Shown here piece after piece: positions 32,513 to 39,863 of a DNA stretch of 64,000 nt. Below the pieces are notes generated by a model. It was given only the letters and a program-made list of their open reading frames with translations. It ran no database searches and was not told the DNA's origin. The stretch comes from Mesorhizobium_K quangtriensis (GTDB taxonomy: Bacteria; Pseudomonadota; Alphaproteobacteria; Rhizobiales; Rhizobiaceae), in assembly GCF_040081925.1 (NCBI RefSeq), contig NZ_JBEBMF010000002.1, positions 434,001 through 498,000 on the forward strand, read 5' to 3'. Positions within the stretch are counted from its first letter, which is position 1. Every line of letters begins with the position of its first letter. Both the position numbers and the translations under genes were made by a program.

Positions 32513-33790
32513 TCAGACCGGTTTCTTGCCGAAAACGCGGACGTATTCCTCGACGCCACCCTTGTGCAGCGCCTCGGCTTGCTTGACCCAGTCGTCGCGG
32601 TCGATGCGGCCCTTGAAGTTCAGGTAGCTGTCGACCCAGCCACGATGGCTGTCGTTCCACTCTGCGATCTGCGCGAACGTATAGATGCCGAGCGAATGGA
32701 GGATGCCCTCGATCTTCGGCCCGACGCCGGAAATCATCTTGAGATCGTCCACCGCAGCCGGCTTTTCGATGCCAGCGGGACGGTCAGGATGATCAAGTGC
32801 AGGCTTTTCCGTCTTTGCCGGCTTCTTGCCCGCAGCGCCGATGGGTTCGTCGCGCAGCAGCTCGGGCGACGCAAGAGACGCCTGTTCGGACTTTGGCGAG
32901 CGCGACTTGCGTTGCTTTTCCTCGCCGCCCAGCGCGGGCTCTGCCTTGTTGGCGGCCGCCGGATTGTGGGCCGGCGCAGCGGCACTGGCGGCCTTTTCAG
33001 CCTCCGGCGAGGCTTTCTCGGGCGAAGGCGACTTGATGGCAGGATTGGTCTCCAGCGCATCGGTCTTCGGCTTCGCTGCATTGGAAGGAGCCACCTCGGC
33101 CTCAGGCGCGGGAGCAGCGGCATCCGCAGCAGCCTTTTCCTCGGCGATGATGCGATCGCGCGTGACCTTGAGGACGGCGGTCTCGTCCAGCAGCGTCTTC
33201 TGCCCGGTCAGCGGGGCGGAGAAGATGCGGCCATTCTGTGGGCCGACAGGCACATCGGCACCCTTGCCCTGCTCGAACGCATCGATGATCTCTTCCAGCC
33301 GCTCGGGCGTCAGGTCTTCGTAGGTGTCCTTGAAGATCGCGACCATCGGCGCGTTCACGCAGGCGCCAAGGCACTCGACCTCTTCCCACGACAGCGTTCC
33401 ATCCTCGTTGGTGTGGAACTGGTCGTGATGAATCTTGTTGCGGCAGACATTCATCAGGTCTTCCGACCCGCGCAGCATGCAGGGCGTGGTGCCGCAAACC
33501 TGGATGTGGGCGCGCGTACCGACCGGCTTGAGCTGGAACTGGGTGTAGAAGGTAGCGACTTCGAGCACGCGGATATAAGGCATTTCCAGCATGTCAGCGA
33601 TCTTCTCGATCGCGGCCTTGGTGACCCAGCCCTCCTGCTCCTGCGCCCGCATCATCAGCGGAATGACGGCCGACTGCTCGCGGCCTTCAGGGTATTTGGC
33701 GATCGTCCTTTCAGCCCAGGTGCTGTTTTCCGCGTTGAACGCGAATGTAGCGGGCTGTTCGGAGATATCTGCGAGGCGACGGACGGACAT
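32513..33790 (-). CDS. nuoE: NADH-quinone oxidoreductase subunit E with long C-terminal extension
   Basis: Residues 1-190 are a normal NuoE with a thioredoxin-like fold and 2Fe-2S cluster N1a (ligands in VCGTTPCMLRG and CLGACVNAPM). The protein is 425 residues, more than twice the usual 160-220. Residues about 190-340 are Ala/Glu/Lys/Pro-rich and low complexity, and about 345-412 form a helix-hairpin-helix domain (DDLKMISGVGPKIEGILHSLG, then SYLNFKGRIDRDDWVKQAEAL) that matches the protein encoded between nuoF and nuoG. The ATG shares a base with the nuoD stop. The extension may be absent from the cluster-binding function and is probably a tethered accessory domain. Confidence 0.95.
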   Translation of the reverse strand: MSVRRLADISEQPATFAFNAENSTWAERTIAKYPEGREQSAVIPLMMRAQEQEGWVTKAAIEKIADMLEMPYIRVLEVATFYTQFQLKPVGTRAHIQVCGTTPCMLRGSEDLMNVCRNKIHHDQFHTNEDGTLSWEEVECLGACVNAPMVAIFKDTYEDLTPERLEEIIDAFEQGKGADVPVGPQNGRIFSAPLTGQKTLLDETAVLKVTRDRIIAEEKAAADAAAPAPEAEVAPSNAAKPKTDALETNPAIKSPSPEKASPEAEKAASAAAPAHNPAAANKAEPALGGEEKQRKSRSPKSEQASLASPELLRDEPIGAAGKKPAKTEKPALDHPDRPAGIEKPAAVDDLKMISGVGPKIEGILHSLGIYTFAQIAEWNDSHRGWVDSYLNFKGRIDRDDWVKQAEALHKGGVEEYVRVFGKKPV

Positions 33791-34980
33791 TAGCGATCGA
33801 CCTCACCAAACACGATGTCGAGGGAGCCTAGAACGGCGGTCACGTCGGCCAGCATGTGGCCACGGCACAGGAAATCCATGGCCTGCAGATGCGCGAAACC
33901 CGGCGCACGCAGCTTGCAGCGGTATGGCTTGTTGGTGCCGTCGGACACGAGATAGACGCCGAACTCGCCCTTGGGCGCCTCGACGGCCGCGTAAACCTCG
34001 CCCGCCGGGACGCGATAGCCTTCGGTGTAGAGCTTGAAGTGATGGATGAGCGCTTCCATCGAGCGCTTCATCTCGCCCCGCCTCGGCGGCACGACCTTGC
34101 CGTCAGTGTTCGACACAGGCCCGCCGCGATCCTTGCCGAGAAGGCGTTCCAGGCACTGGCGGATGATCTTCACCGACTGGCGCATTTCTTCCATGCGGAT
34201 CAGGTAGCGGTCATAGCAGTCGCCATTCTTGCCGACCGGGACGTCGAATTCCATTTCCGGGTAGCATTCGTAGGGCTGCGACTTGCGCAGGTCCCACGCC
34301 GCGCCGGAACCGCGCACCATGACGCCCGAAAAGCCCCAGGCCCAGGCGTCTTCCAGCGAAATCACGCCAATGTCGACGTTGCGCTGCTTGAAGATGCGGT
34401 TGGGCGTCAGGAGATTGTCGAGATCGTCCATCGTTTTCAGGAACTGCGCCGTCCAGGTACCGATATCCTCGAGCACCTGGTCAGGGATGTCCTGATGGAC
34501 GCCGCCCGGCCGGATGTAGGCCGCATGCATGCGCGAACCGCTGATGCGCTCGTAGAACACCATCAGTTTCTCGCGATCGACGAAGCCCCAGAGCGGCGGC
34601 GTCAGTGCGCCGACGTCCATGGCCTGCGTCGTGACGTTGAGAATATGCGACAGGATGCGGCCGAGTTCCGAGACGAGAACGCGGATCAACTGGCCGCGCT
34701 TGGGCAATTCGATGTCCAGCAGCCGCTCGACCGCGAGCGCGTAAGCGTGCTCCTGGTTCATCGGAGCGCAATAGTCGAGGCGATCCAGATAGGGCACCGC
34801 CTGCAGATAGGTCTTCTGCTCCATCAACTTCTCGGTGCCGCGATGAAGCAGGCCGATATGCGGATCGACGCGATCGACGACCTCGCCGTCCAGTTCCAGC
34901 ACAAGGCGCAACACGCCGTGCGCGGCCGGATGCTGCGGGCCGAAGTTGATGTTGAAGTTGCGGACGGAAAGTTCGCTCAT
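33790..34980 (-). CDS. nuoD: NADH-quinone oxidoreductase subunit D
   Basis: The 49-kDa-type subunit, 396 residues, forming the quinone site with NuoB. Diagnostic segments: FNINFGPQHPAAHGVLRLVLELDGE, HIGLLHRGTEKL with the quinone-site His, and the final LGSLDIVFGEVDR. It is separate from NuoC, unlike the fused NuoCD of E. coli. Start ATG at 34980. Confidence 0.98.
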   Translation of the reverse strand: MSELSVRNFNINFGPQHPAAHGVLRLVLELDGEVVDRVDPHIGLLHRGTEKLMEQKTYLQAVPYLDRLDYCAPMNQEHAYALAVERLLDIELPKRGQLIRVLVSELGRILSHILNVTTQAMDVGALTPPLWGFVDREKLMVFYERISGSRMHAAYIRPGGVHQDIPDQVLEDIGTWTAQFLKTMDDLDNLLTPNRIFKQRNVDIGVISLEDAWAWGFSGVMVRGSGAAWDLRKSQPYECYPEMEFDVPVGKNGDCYDRYLIRMEEMRQSVKIIRQCLERLLGKDRGGPVSNTDGKVVPPRRGEMKRSMEALIHHFKLYTEGYRVPAGEVYAAVEAPKGEFGVYLVSDGTNKPYRCKLRAPGFAHLQAMDFLCRGHMLADVTAVLGSLDIVFGEVDR

Positions 34981-34999
34981 GATCGTTAGCTCTGCCGCA

Positions 35000-35602
35000 T
35001 CACTGCTTCGCCTTCTCGTCACCCGGCAGCACGTATTCGGTGCCTTCCCAAGGTGAGAGGAAGTCGAAATTGCGGAATTCCTGCTTCAGTTCGACAGGCT
35101 CGTAGACGACGCGCTTGACCTCGTCGTCGTAGCGGACTTCCACGAAGCCGGTGACCGGAAAGTCCTTGCGCAGCGGATGGCCCTCGAAACCGTAGTCGGT
35201 CAGGATGCGGCGCAGGTCCGGATGGCCTGAGAACAGGATGCCGTAGAGGTCGTAGGTCTCGCGCTCGTACCAGTCCGCGCCGGGATAGATGCCGGTTACC
35301 GACGGAATAGGCGTATCCTCGTCAGTCTGGACCTTGACGCGGATGCGCAGGTTCTTCTTCGGCGACAGCAGGTGGTAGACGACATCGAAGCGCAGCACGC
35401 GCGACGGATAGTCCGCGCCGGACACATCAACGATCGAGACGAACTGGCAGGACGCGTCGTCCCGCAATAGCGTCATCGCCTCGAGCAGGTCGTCGCCGGC
35501 CACCGTGACTGTCAACTCGCCATACGCCAGTTCGGTATTGACGATCTTGCTGGCGAGCTTGCTGGCAAGATACTCGGAAAGTCCCTGAAGCGCCTCGCTC
35601 AT
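35000..35602 (-). CDS. nuoC: NADH-quinone oxidoreductase subunit C
   Basis: The 30-kDa subunit, 200 residues, a structural part of the Q module. Family signature ERETYDLYGILFSGHPDLRRILTDYGFEGHPLRKDFP is present near residue 112. The start is four bases from the nuoB stop. Confidence 0.97.
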   Translation of the reverse strand: MSEALQGLSEYLASKLASKIVNTELAYGELTVTVAGDDLLEAMTLLRDDASCQFVSIVDVSGADYPSRVLRFDVVYHLLSPKKNLRIRVKVQTDEDTPIPSVTGIYPGADWYERETYDLYGILFSGHPDLRRILTDYGFEGHPLRKDFPVTGFVEVRYDDEVKRVVYEPVELKQEFRNFDFLSPWEGTEYVLPGDEKAKQ

Positions 35603-35606
35603 GGGG

Positions 35607-36212
35607 TCACCGCTCGATCGTGCCGGTACGGCGGATTTTCTTCTGCAGCAGGAGAAGACCGTACATCAGCGCTTCCGCCGTGGGCGGACAGCCGGGAACA
35701 TAGATATCGACCGGCACCACGCGGTCGCAGCCGCGCACCACGGCATAGGAATAATGATAATAACCGCCGCCATTGGCGCACGAACCCATCGAGATGACGT
35801 AGCGCGGCTCCGGCATCTGGTCGTAGACCTTGCGCAGCGCAGGCGCCATCTTGTTGGTCAGCGTGCCGGCGACGATCATCACGTCCGACTGGCGCGGCGA
35901 GGCCCGCGGCGCGATGCCGAAGCGCTCGGAATCGTAGCGCGGCATGGCCGAGTGGATCATCTCCACCGCGCAGCAGGCCAAGCCGAACGTCATGTACATG
36001 AGCGAGCCGGTGCGCGCCCAGGTGATCAGCGCTTCCGACGAGGTGACGAGGAAGCCCTTGTCGGAAAGCTCCTCGTTGATGGCGCCGAAGAACGGATCGT
36101 CATGGCCGACCGGCTTGCCGGTAGCCGGGTCGAGGATGCCTTTTGGCGTAGGGGCAACCAGCGTGCCGCCCGTATTGGTCGCAGTGGGGGTCATGGTCGG
36201 GCTCAATCCCAT
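35607..36212 (-). CDS. nuoB: NADH-quinone oxidoreductase subunit B
   Basis: The PSST-type subunit, about 201 residues, carrying terminal cluster N2 that reduces quinone. Ligands are visible: tandem Cys in FGLACCAVEMIH, Cys in GSCANGGGYYH, and Cys in VPGCPPTAEAL. I chose the ATG at 36212 (MGLSPTM), with AAGGGAGCG upstream; it overlaps the nuoA 3' end by 10 bases. A later ATG at 36194 is possible. Confidence 0.96.
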   Translation of the reverse strand: MGLSPTMTPTATNTGGTLVAPTPKGILDPATGKPVGHDDPFFGAINEELSDKGFLVTSSEALITWARTGSLMYMTFGLACCAVEMIHSAMPRYDSERFGIAPRASPRQSDVMIVAGTLTNKMAPALRKVYDQMPEPRYVISMGSCANGGGYYHYSYAVVRGCDRVVPVDIYVPGCPPTAEALMYGLLLLQKKIRRTGTIER

Positions 36213-36568
36213 TCCAGCGCTCCCTTCTTCCATTCATAGATGAAGCCGATGGTGAGCACGCCGAGGAAGACCATCATGGACCAGAAGCCGAACACGCCGA
36301 TTTCACCGAAGGAAACCGCCCACGGGAACAGGAAGGCCACTTCGAGGTCGAAGATGATGAAGAGGATCGACACCAGATAGAAGCGCACGTCGAACTTCAT
36401 GCGGGCGTCGTCAAAGGAATTGAAACCGCATTCGTAAGCAGAAAGCTTTTCGGGGTCCGGGTTGCGGTAGGCGATTAGGAAAGGCGCCACGACAAGCGCG
36501 ATGCCGACAAACAGCGCAACGCCGATGAAGATCACGACGGGCAGGTAGGAGCCCAGGAGTTCGCTCAT
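36203..36568 (-). CDS. nuoA: NADH-quinone oxidoreductase subunit A
   Basis: A 121-residue, three-helix membrane subunit. The conserved loop KLSAYECGFNSFDDARMKFDVRFYLVSILFIIFDLEVAFLFPW, with the mobile Cys and the acidic helix 2, is complete. It is the first gene of the nuo operon. GAGG lies just before the ATG. Confidence 0.97.
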   Translation of the reverse strand: MSELLGSYLPVVIFIGVALFVGIALVVAPFLIAYRNPDPEKLSAYECGFNSFDDARMKFDVRFYLVSILFIIFDLEVAFLFPWAVSFGEIGVFGFWSMMVFLGVLTIGFIYEWKKGALEWD

Positions 36569-36893
36569 TGCCTCAGATCCGCGGATACGATCCAGTTTGG
36601 TTTACAGCACGGGACCCGATTGAGGAAGCGCGACAGAGCGTACACAGAACCGTTCGGGGTTCATGCTGCAACGCGGGAGGGTTAGCGCAGCAGTCACGGT
36701 GAAGCAAGACAAACCTTGACCGAAAGAAGGCACTTCCAACGTTTAGCATCTCCGTGAATTCCTTACCATTTTACTCCACTTTATTCTCCTGACAGTATTC
36801 GGCTGGAAAGCCTGCTAGAATGGCTCGAAAATCAACGAATTTGCAGCCTGTGAAACCACACCCCTCCCGCGTTCCGCAACGTTACTTCTCGGC
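36569..36893. other. divergent intergenic region between nuoA and the YcaQ-like gene
   Basis: A 325-bp region that must contain the nuo operon promoter (minus strand) and the promoter of the glycosylase gene (plus strand). Only weak promoter-like pairs can be seen, for example TTGCTT-N17-TAACCC toward nuoA (about 36678-36706). The AT-rich part is at 36740-36850. I see no small gene, repeat or hairpin with a T run. Confidence 0.5.
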
Positions 36894-38102
36894 ATGAAAG
36901 AAAAGCTCTCACTGCCGACCGCGCGACGCGTAGCGCTCGCGGCGCAGGGTTTCGCAGAGCCGCGTCCATCTGGTCCTATCGATCGCCGTCACCTGAATCG
37001 CGTCATCGGCCGCCTCGGACTGCTGCAGATCGATTCGGTCAGCGCTGTCGTGCGGGCCCACTACATGCCGCTTTTCTCGCGGCTAGGCCCATACGCGACC
37101 ACCCTGCTGGACGAGGCCGCGTCGGGCAAGAAACGCCGTCTGTTCGAATACTGGGCGCACGAGGCCTCCTTCCTGCCTCTGGAAACCTGGCCGCTCATGC
37201 AGTGGCGCATGCAGCGCGCCGCCGACAATGACAAAAGCGAAATCTACGGCGGCCTTGCCCGTTGGGCGCAACAGAACATGCCGCTGATCGACGCGATCTA
37301 CGCCGAGGTCGCTTCGCGCGGCCCGCTTGCGGCCTCCGACATAGAGGGCGCCAAGGGCAAGGGCGGCTGGTGGGGCTGGTCGGACGAGAAGCACGCCTTT
37401 GAATGGCTGTTCTGGGCCGGGCGTATCACCACGCACTCCCGGCGCGGCTTTGAGAGGCTCTACGACTTGCCGGAGCGCGTCATTCCCAAGGACATCTTTG
37501 ACGTCCCTCACCCCAAGGCCGAGGACGCCCATCGCGACCTGCTGCGCCATTCCGTCCGCGCGCTCGGCGTTGCCACCTATGGCGATTTGCGCGACTATTT
37601 CCGCCTCAACCCCGGTGACATGAAGGGCCGGCTGGAGGAACTGGTCGAGGAAGGCGAGATCGTCCCGGTCAAGGTCGAGAGCTGGAAGCAGCCCGCGTGG
37701 CTGCACACCGGCGCCCGCATGCCGCGCAAGGTGCAGGCCCGCGCCCTGCTCGCGCCCTTCGACCCGCTCGTCTTCGAGCGCTCCCGCGCCGAGCGCCTGT
37801 TCGACTTCTTCTACCGCATTGAAATCTACACGCCCGCCGAGAAGCGCCAGTACGGCTATTACGTCCTGCCTTTCCTGCTCGGCGACACCATCGTCGCGCG
37901 CTGCGACGTCAAGGCCGACCGCCCCGCCGGCGTCCTGCGCGTCCTCGCCGCCTACGCCCAGGCCGGCGCACCGCCCGAGACCGCTGCCGAGCTGCTGGGG
38001 GAGTTCCGCCTCATGCAATCCTGGCTCGGGCTTGAACGCATGGAGGTCTTGCCGAAAGGTGATCTTGGCCCCGCACTGGTGAAACTCGCCGGCGCAAAGT
38101 GA
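36894..38102 (+). CDS. YcaQ/AlkX-type winged-helix DNA glycosylase (HTH_42 family)
   Basis: A 402-residue cytoplasmic protein of the DUF1006/HTH_42 family. The E. coli member YcaQ (AlkX) unhooks interstrand crosslinks and removes bulky N-alkyl bases. The catalytic QxD motif is in GRLGLLQIDSVSAV (Q45, D47). Other family segments are FEYWAHEASFLPLE, then WRMQRAA, and RAERLFDFFYRIEIYTPAEKRQYGYYVLPFLLGD in the C-terminal half. It is transcribed away from nuo and toward the cobalamin riboswitch, but the riboswitch and cob genes form a separate unit. Confidence 0.88.
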   Translation: MKEKLSLPTARRVALAAQGFAEPRPSGPIDRRHLNRVIGRLGLLQIDSVSAVVRAHYMPLFSRLGPYATTLLDEAASGKKRRLFEYWAHEASFLPLETWPLMQWRMQRAADNDKSEIYGGLARWAQQNMPLIDAIYAEVASRGPLAASDIEGAKGKGGWWGWSDEKHAFEWLFWAGRITTHSRRGFERLYDLPERVIPKDIFDVPHPKAEDAHRDLLRHSVRALGVATYGDLRDYFRLNPGDMKGRLEELVEEGEIVPVKVESWKQPAWLHTGARMPRKVQARALLAPFDPLVFERSRAERLFDFFYRIEIYTPAEKRQYGYYVLPFLLGDTIVARCDVKADRPAGVLRVLAAYAQAGAPPETAAELLGEFRLMQSWLGLERMEVLPKGDLGPALVKLAGAK

Positions 38103-38167
38103 CGCTGGCGCAACCTTCCGCGTCGTACCCGCGCGTTGACTCGACACGGCCACCAAGCCTAAATCCG

Positions 38168-38342
38168 CGATGACGGTCCTCTTCCCCAACCGGAAGAGGC
38201 TAAGAGGGAATGCGGTGCGGGCGAAAACCCAACGCCGCGGCTGTCCCCGCAACTGTAAGCGACGAGCCCGAGCCGAAAGCCACTGGACAGTTCCGGGAAG
38301 GCGGCAAGGGCGGCGACCCGCAAGCCAGGAGACCTGCCGTCA
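38168..38342 (+). promoter_or_regulatory. cobalamin riboswitch (aptamer)
   Basis: The region has the classic features in order: a 5' stem with GACGGTCC, GGAATGCGGTGCGGGCGAAA and CCGCGGCTGTCCCCGCAACTGTAAGCG core segments, GCCACTGG, and the B12 box AAGCCAGGAGACCTGCCG (38323-38340). It lies directly before the DUF1636-cobW-cobN series, so adenosylcobalamin should reduce expression of the whole cluster. The ends are approximate. Confidence 0.95.
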
Positions 38343-38360
38343 ACGATAGTGATACCGACC

Positions 38361-38386
38361 GTCCGGCGGGTGTCCCGGACAGGGAG
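38361..38386 (+). promoter_or_regulatory. likely riboswitch expression platform and Shine-Dalgarno
   Basis: GTCCGG (38361-38366) and CCGGAC (38375-38380) form a 6-bp hairpin immediately before AGGGAG (38381-38386), the ribosome binding site of the next gene. No T run follows, which points to control of translation rather than transcription; the mechanism is inferred. Confidence 0.55.
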
Positions 38387-38393
38387 CCGTGCT

Positions 38394-38816
38394 TTGAAGG
38401 CCGACGACATTTCCCCTGAAGGGGCAGCCGCGTCCGCGCCCGCCGATCTTTCGGCGGTGACCGTCGTTGTCTGCGGGACCTGTCGCGACGAGACCGGCTC
38501 CGACGCCCACCCTCGCGCGGGCACGATTCTCGCAGACCGCACGAAACTGGCGTCCGAAGGCGACATCCGAGTCACCACCGTCGACTGCCTCGGCAACTGC
38601 AGGCGCCGCCTGTCGGCCGCCCTGTTGCGCGACGGCTGCTGGAGCTACGTCTTCGGCGATCTCACGGCCGAAAGCGGCCCCGACCTCATCGCCGGCGCAA
38701 AACTATTCGCCGGCTCGACCGACGGCCTGATCCCCTGGCGCGGCCGTCCCGATTCGCTCAAGCGCGGCCTCGTCGCGCGCATCCCTCCCCTCGGCATCCT
38801 CAAGGACATCGCATGA
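38394..38816 (+). CDS. DUF1636 metal-binding, ferredoxin-like protein
   Basis: A protein of about 140 residues beside cobW. Four cysteines, C27-x2-C30 (VCGTCRDE) and C65-x3-C69 (DCLGNC), have the spacing of thioredoxin-like 2Fe-2S ferredoxins. The family DUF1636 is repeatedly found in cobalamin clusters and may carry metal or electrons for cobalt insertion, but its function is unproven. I place the start at the TTG at 38394, seven bases after AGGGAG and just after the riboswitch platform. An upstream ATG at 38349 would lie inside the regulatory RNA. The stop overlaps the cobW start by four bases. Confidence 0.8.
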   Translation: MKADDISPEGAAASAPADLSAVTVVVCGTCRDETGSDAHPRAGTILADRTKLASEGDIRVTTVDCLGNCRRRLSAALLRDGCWSYVFGDLTAESGPDLIAGAKLFAGSTDGLIPWRGRPDSLKRGLVARIPPLGILKDIA

Positions 38817-39847
38817 CCGCTTCGCTTTCCCGCGTCCCCTGCACCGTCGTCACCGGCTTCCTCGGCGCCGGCAAGACGACCTTGATCCGCAACCTGCTCG
38901 AGAACGCCAAGGGCAAGCGGCTGGCGCTGATCGTCAACGAATTCGGCGATGTCGGCGTCGACGGCGACATCCTGCGCAGCTGCGGCATCGACTCCTGCCC
39001 GGAGGAAAACATCGTCGAACTGGCCAACGGTTGCATCTGCTGCACCGTGGCCGACGATTTCGTGCCCGCACTCGACCAGATCCTCGCGCGTTCCCCTAAG
39101 GTCGACCACATCATCATCGAGACGTCCGGGCTGGCCCTGCCCAAGCCGCTGGTGCAGGCGTTCCAGTGGCCGACGGTGAAGGGCCGCGTGACGGTCGATG
39201 GCGTGGTCGCGGTGGTTGATGGCGCGGCACTCGCCGACGGTCAGGTCGCGACCGACATGGACGCGCTGGCCAAACAACGCGCAGCAGACGATTCGCTTGA
39301 CCATGACGACCCCGTCGAAGAGGTTTTCGACGACCAGGTAGCGTGTGCGGACCTCATCATCCTGTCCAAGAACGACCTGATCGATGCGGCAGGTGCCGCC
39401 CGCGCCAACGCTGCGCTCGACCATGCAAGGCCGGGCGTCAAGGTCGTGCCGTCGGCCAACGGCAAGGTCGACGCCTCGCTGCTGCTCGGCCTCGGCCTCG
39501 CGGTCGAGGACGACATCGAGAACCGCAAGACCCATCACGACGACGAGCTGGACCACGAGCATGACGACTTCGACAGCTTCGTCGTGGAAATTCCTGCCAT
39601 CGTGAATCCCGACGAACTGGCGGCGCGCGTGGCTGCCGCTGCCGAGAATGAAAACGTGCTCCGCGTAAAGGGTTTCGTGCAGGTGGACGGCAAGCCGATG
39701 CGGCTGCTGGTGCAGGGTGTTGGGCCGCGCGTGAACCACTATTACGATCGCGCCTGGACTGACGCTGACGATCGCCGGTCGCGCCTGGTAGTGATCGGCC
39801 TCAAGGGTTTGAACCGCCCGGCGATCGAGAAGATACTGGTCGGCTGA
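38813..39847 (+). CDS. cobW: GTPase / metallochaperone CobW
   Basis: A G3E-family GTPase, 344 residues, thought to deliver Co2+ to the aerobic cobaltochelatase. Walker A GFLGAGKTT is at 15-23, the metal motif CICC at 74-77 (GCICCTV), and the GTPase specificity loop is SKNDLID. A His/Asp-rich segment (KTHHDDELDHEHDDFD, about 240-256) provides further metal binding. It lies directly upstream of cobN, matching that role. Confidence 0.95.
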   Translation: MTASLSRVPCTVVTGFLGAGKTTLIRNLLENAKGKRLALIVNEFGDVGVDGDILRSCGIDSCPEENIVELANGCICCTVADDFVPALDQILARSPKVDHIIIETSGLALPKPLVQAFQWPTVKGRVTVDGVVAVVDGAALADGQVATDMDALAKQRAADDSLDHDDPVEEVFDDQVACADLIILSKNDLIDAAGAARANAALDHARPGVKVVPSANGKVDASLLLGLGLAVEDDIENRKTHHDDELDHEHDDFDSFVVEIPAIVNPDELAARVAAAAENENVLRVKGFVQVDGKPMRLLVQGVGPRVNHYYDRAWTDADDRRSRLVVIGLKGLNRPAIEKILVG

Positions 39848-39863
39848 AGGAGCCTCGGCCGCC

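Noticed and set aside
28368..32627. A 1419-codon plus-strand open frame opposite nuoG-nuoF
   Set aside because: The minus strand holds nuoH, nuoG, the HhH gene and nuoF with complete cofactor motifs; the plus-strand frame is a GC-rich shadow with an Arg/Ala/His-rich composition and no recognisable domain.
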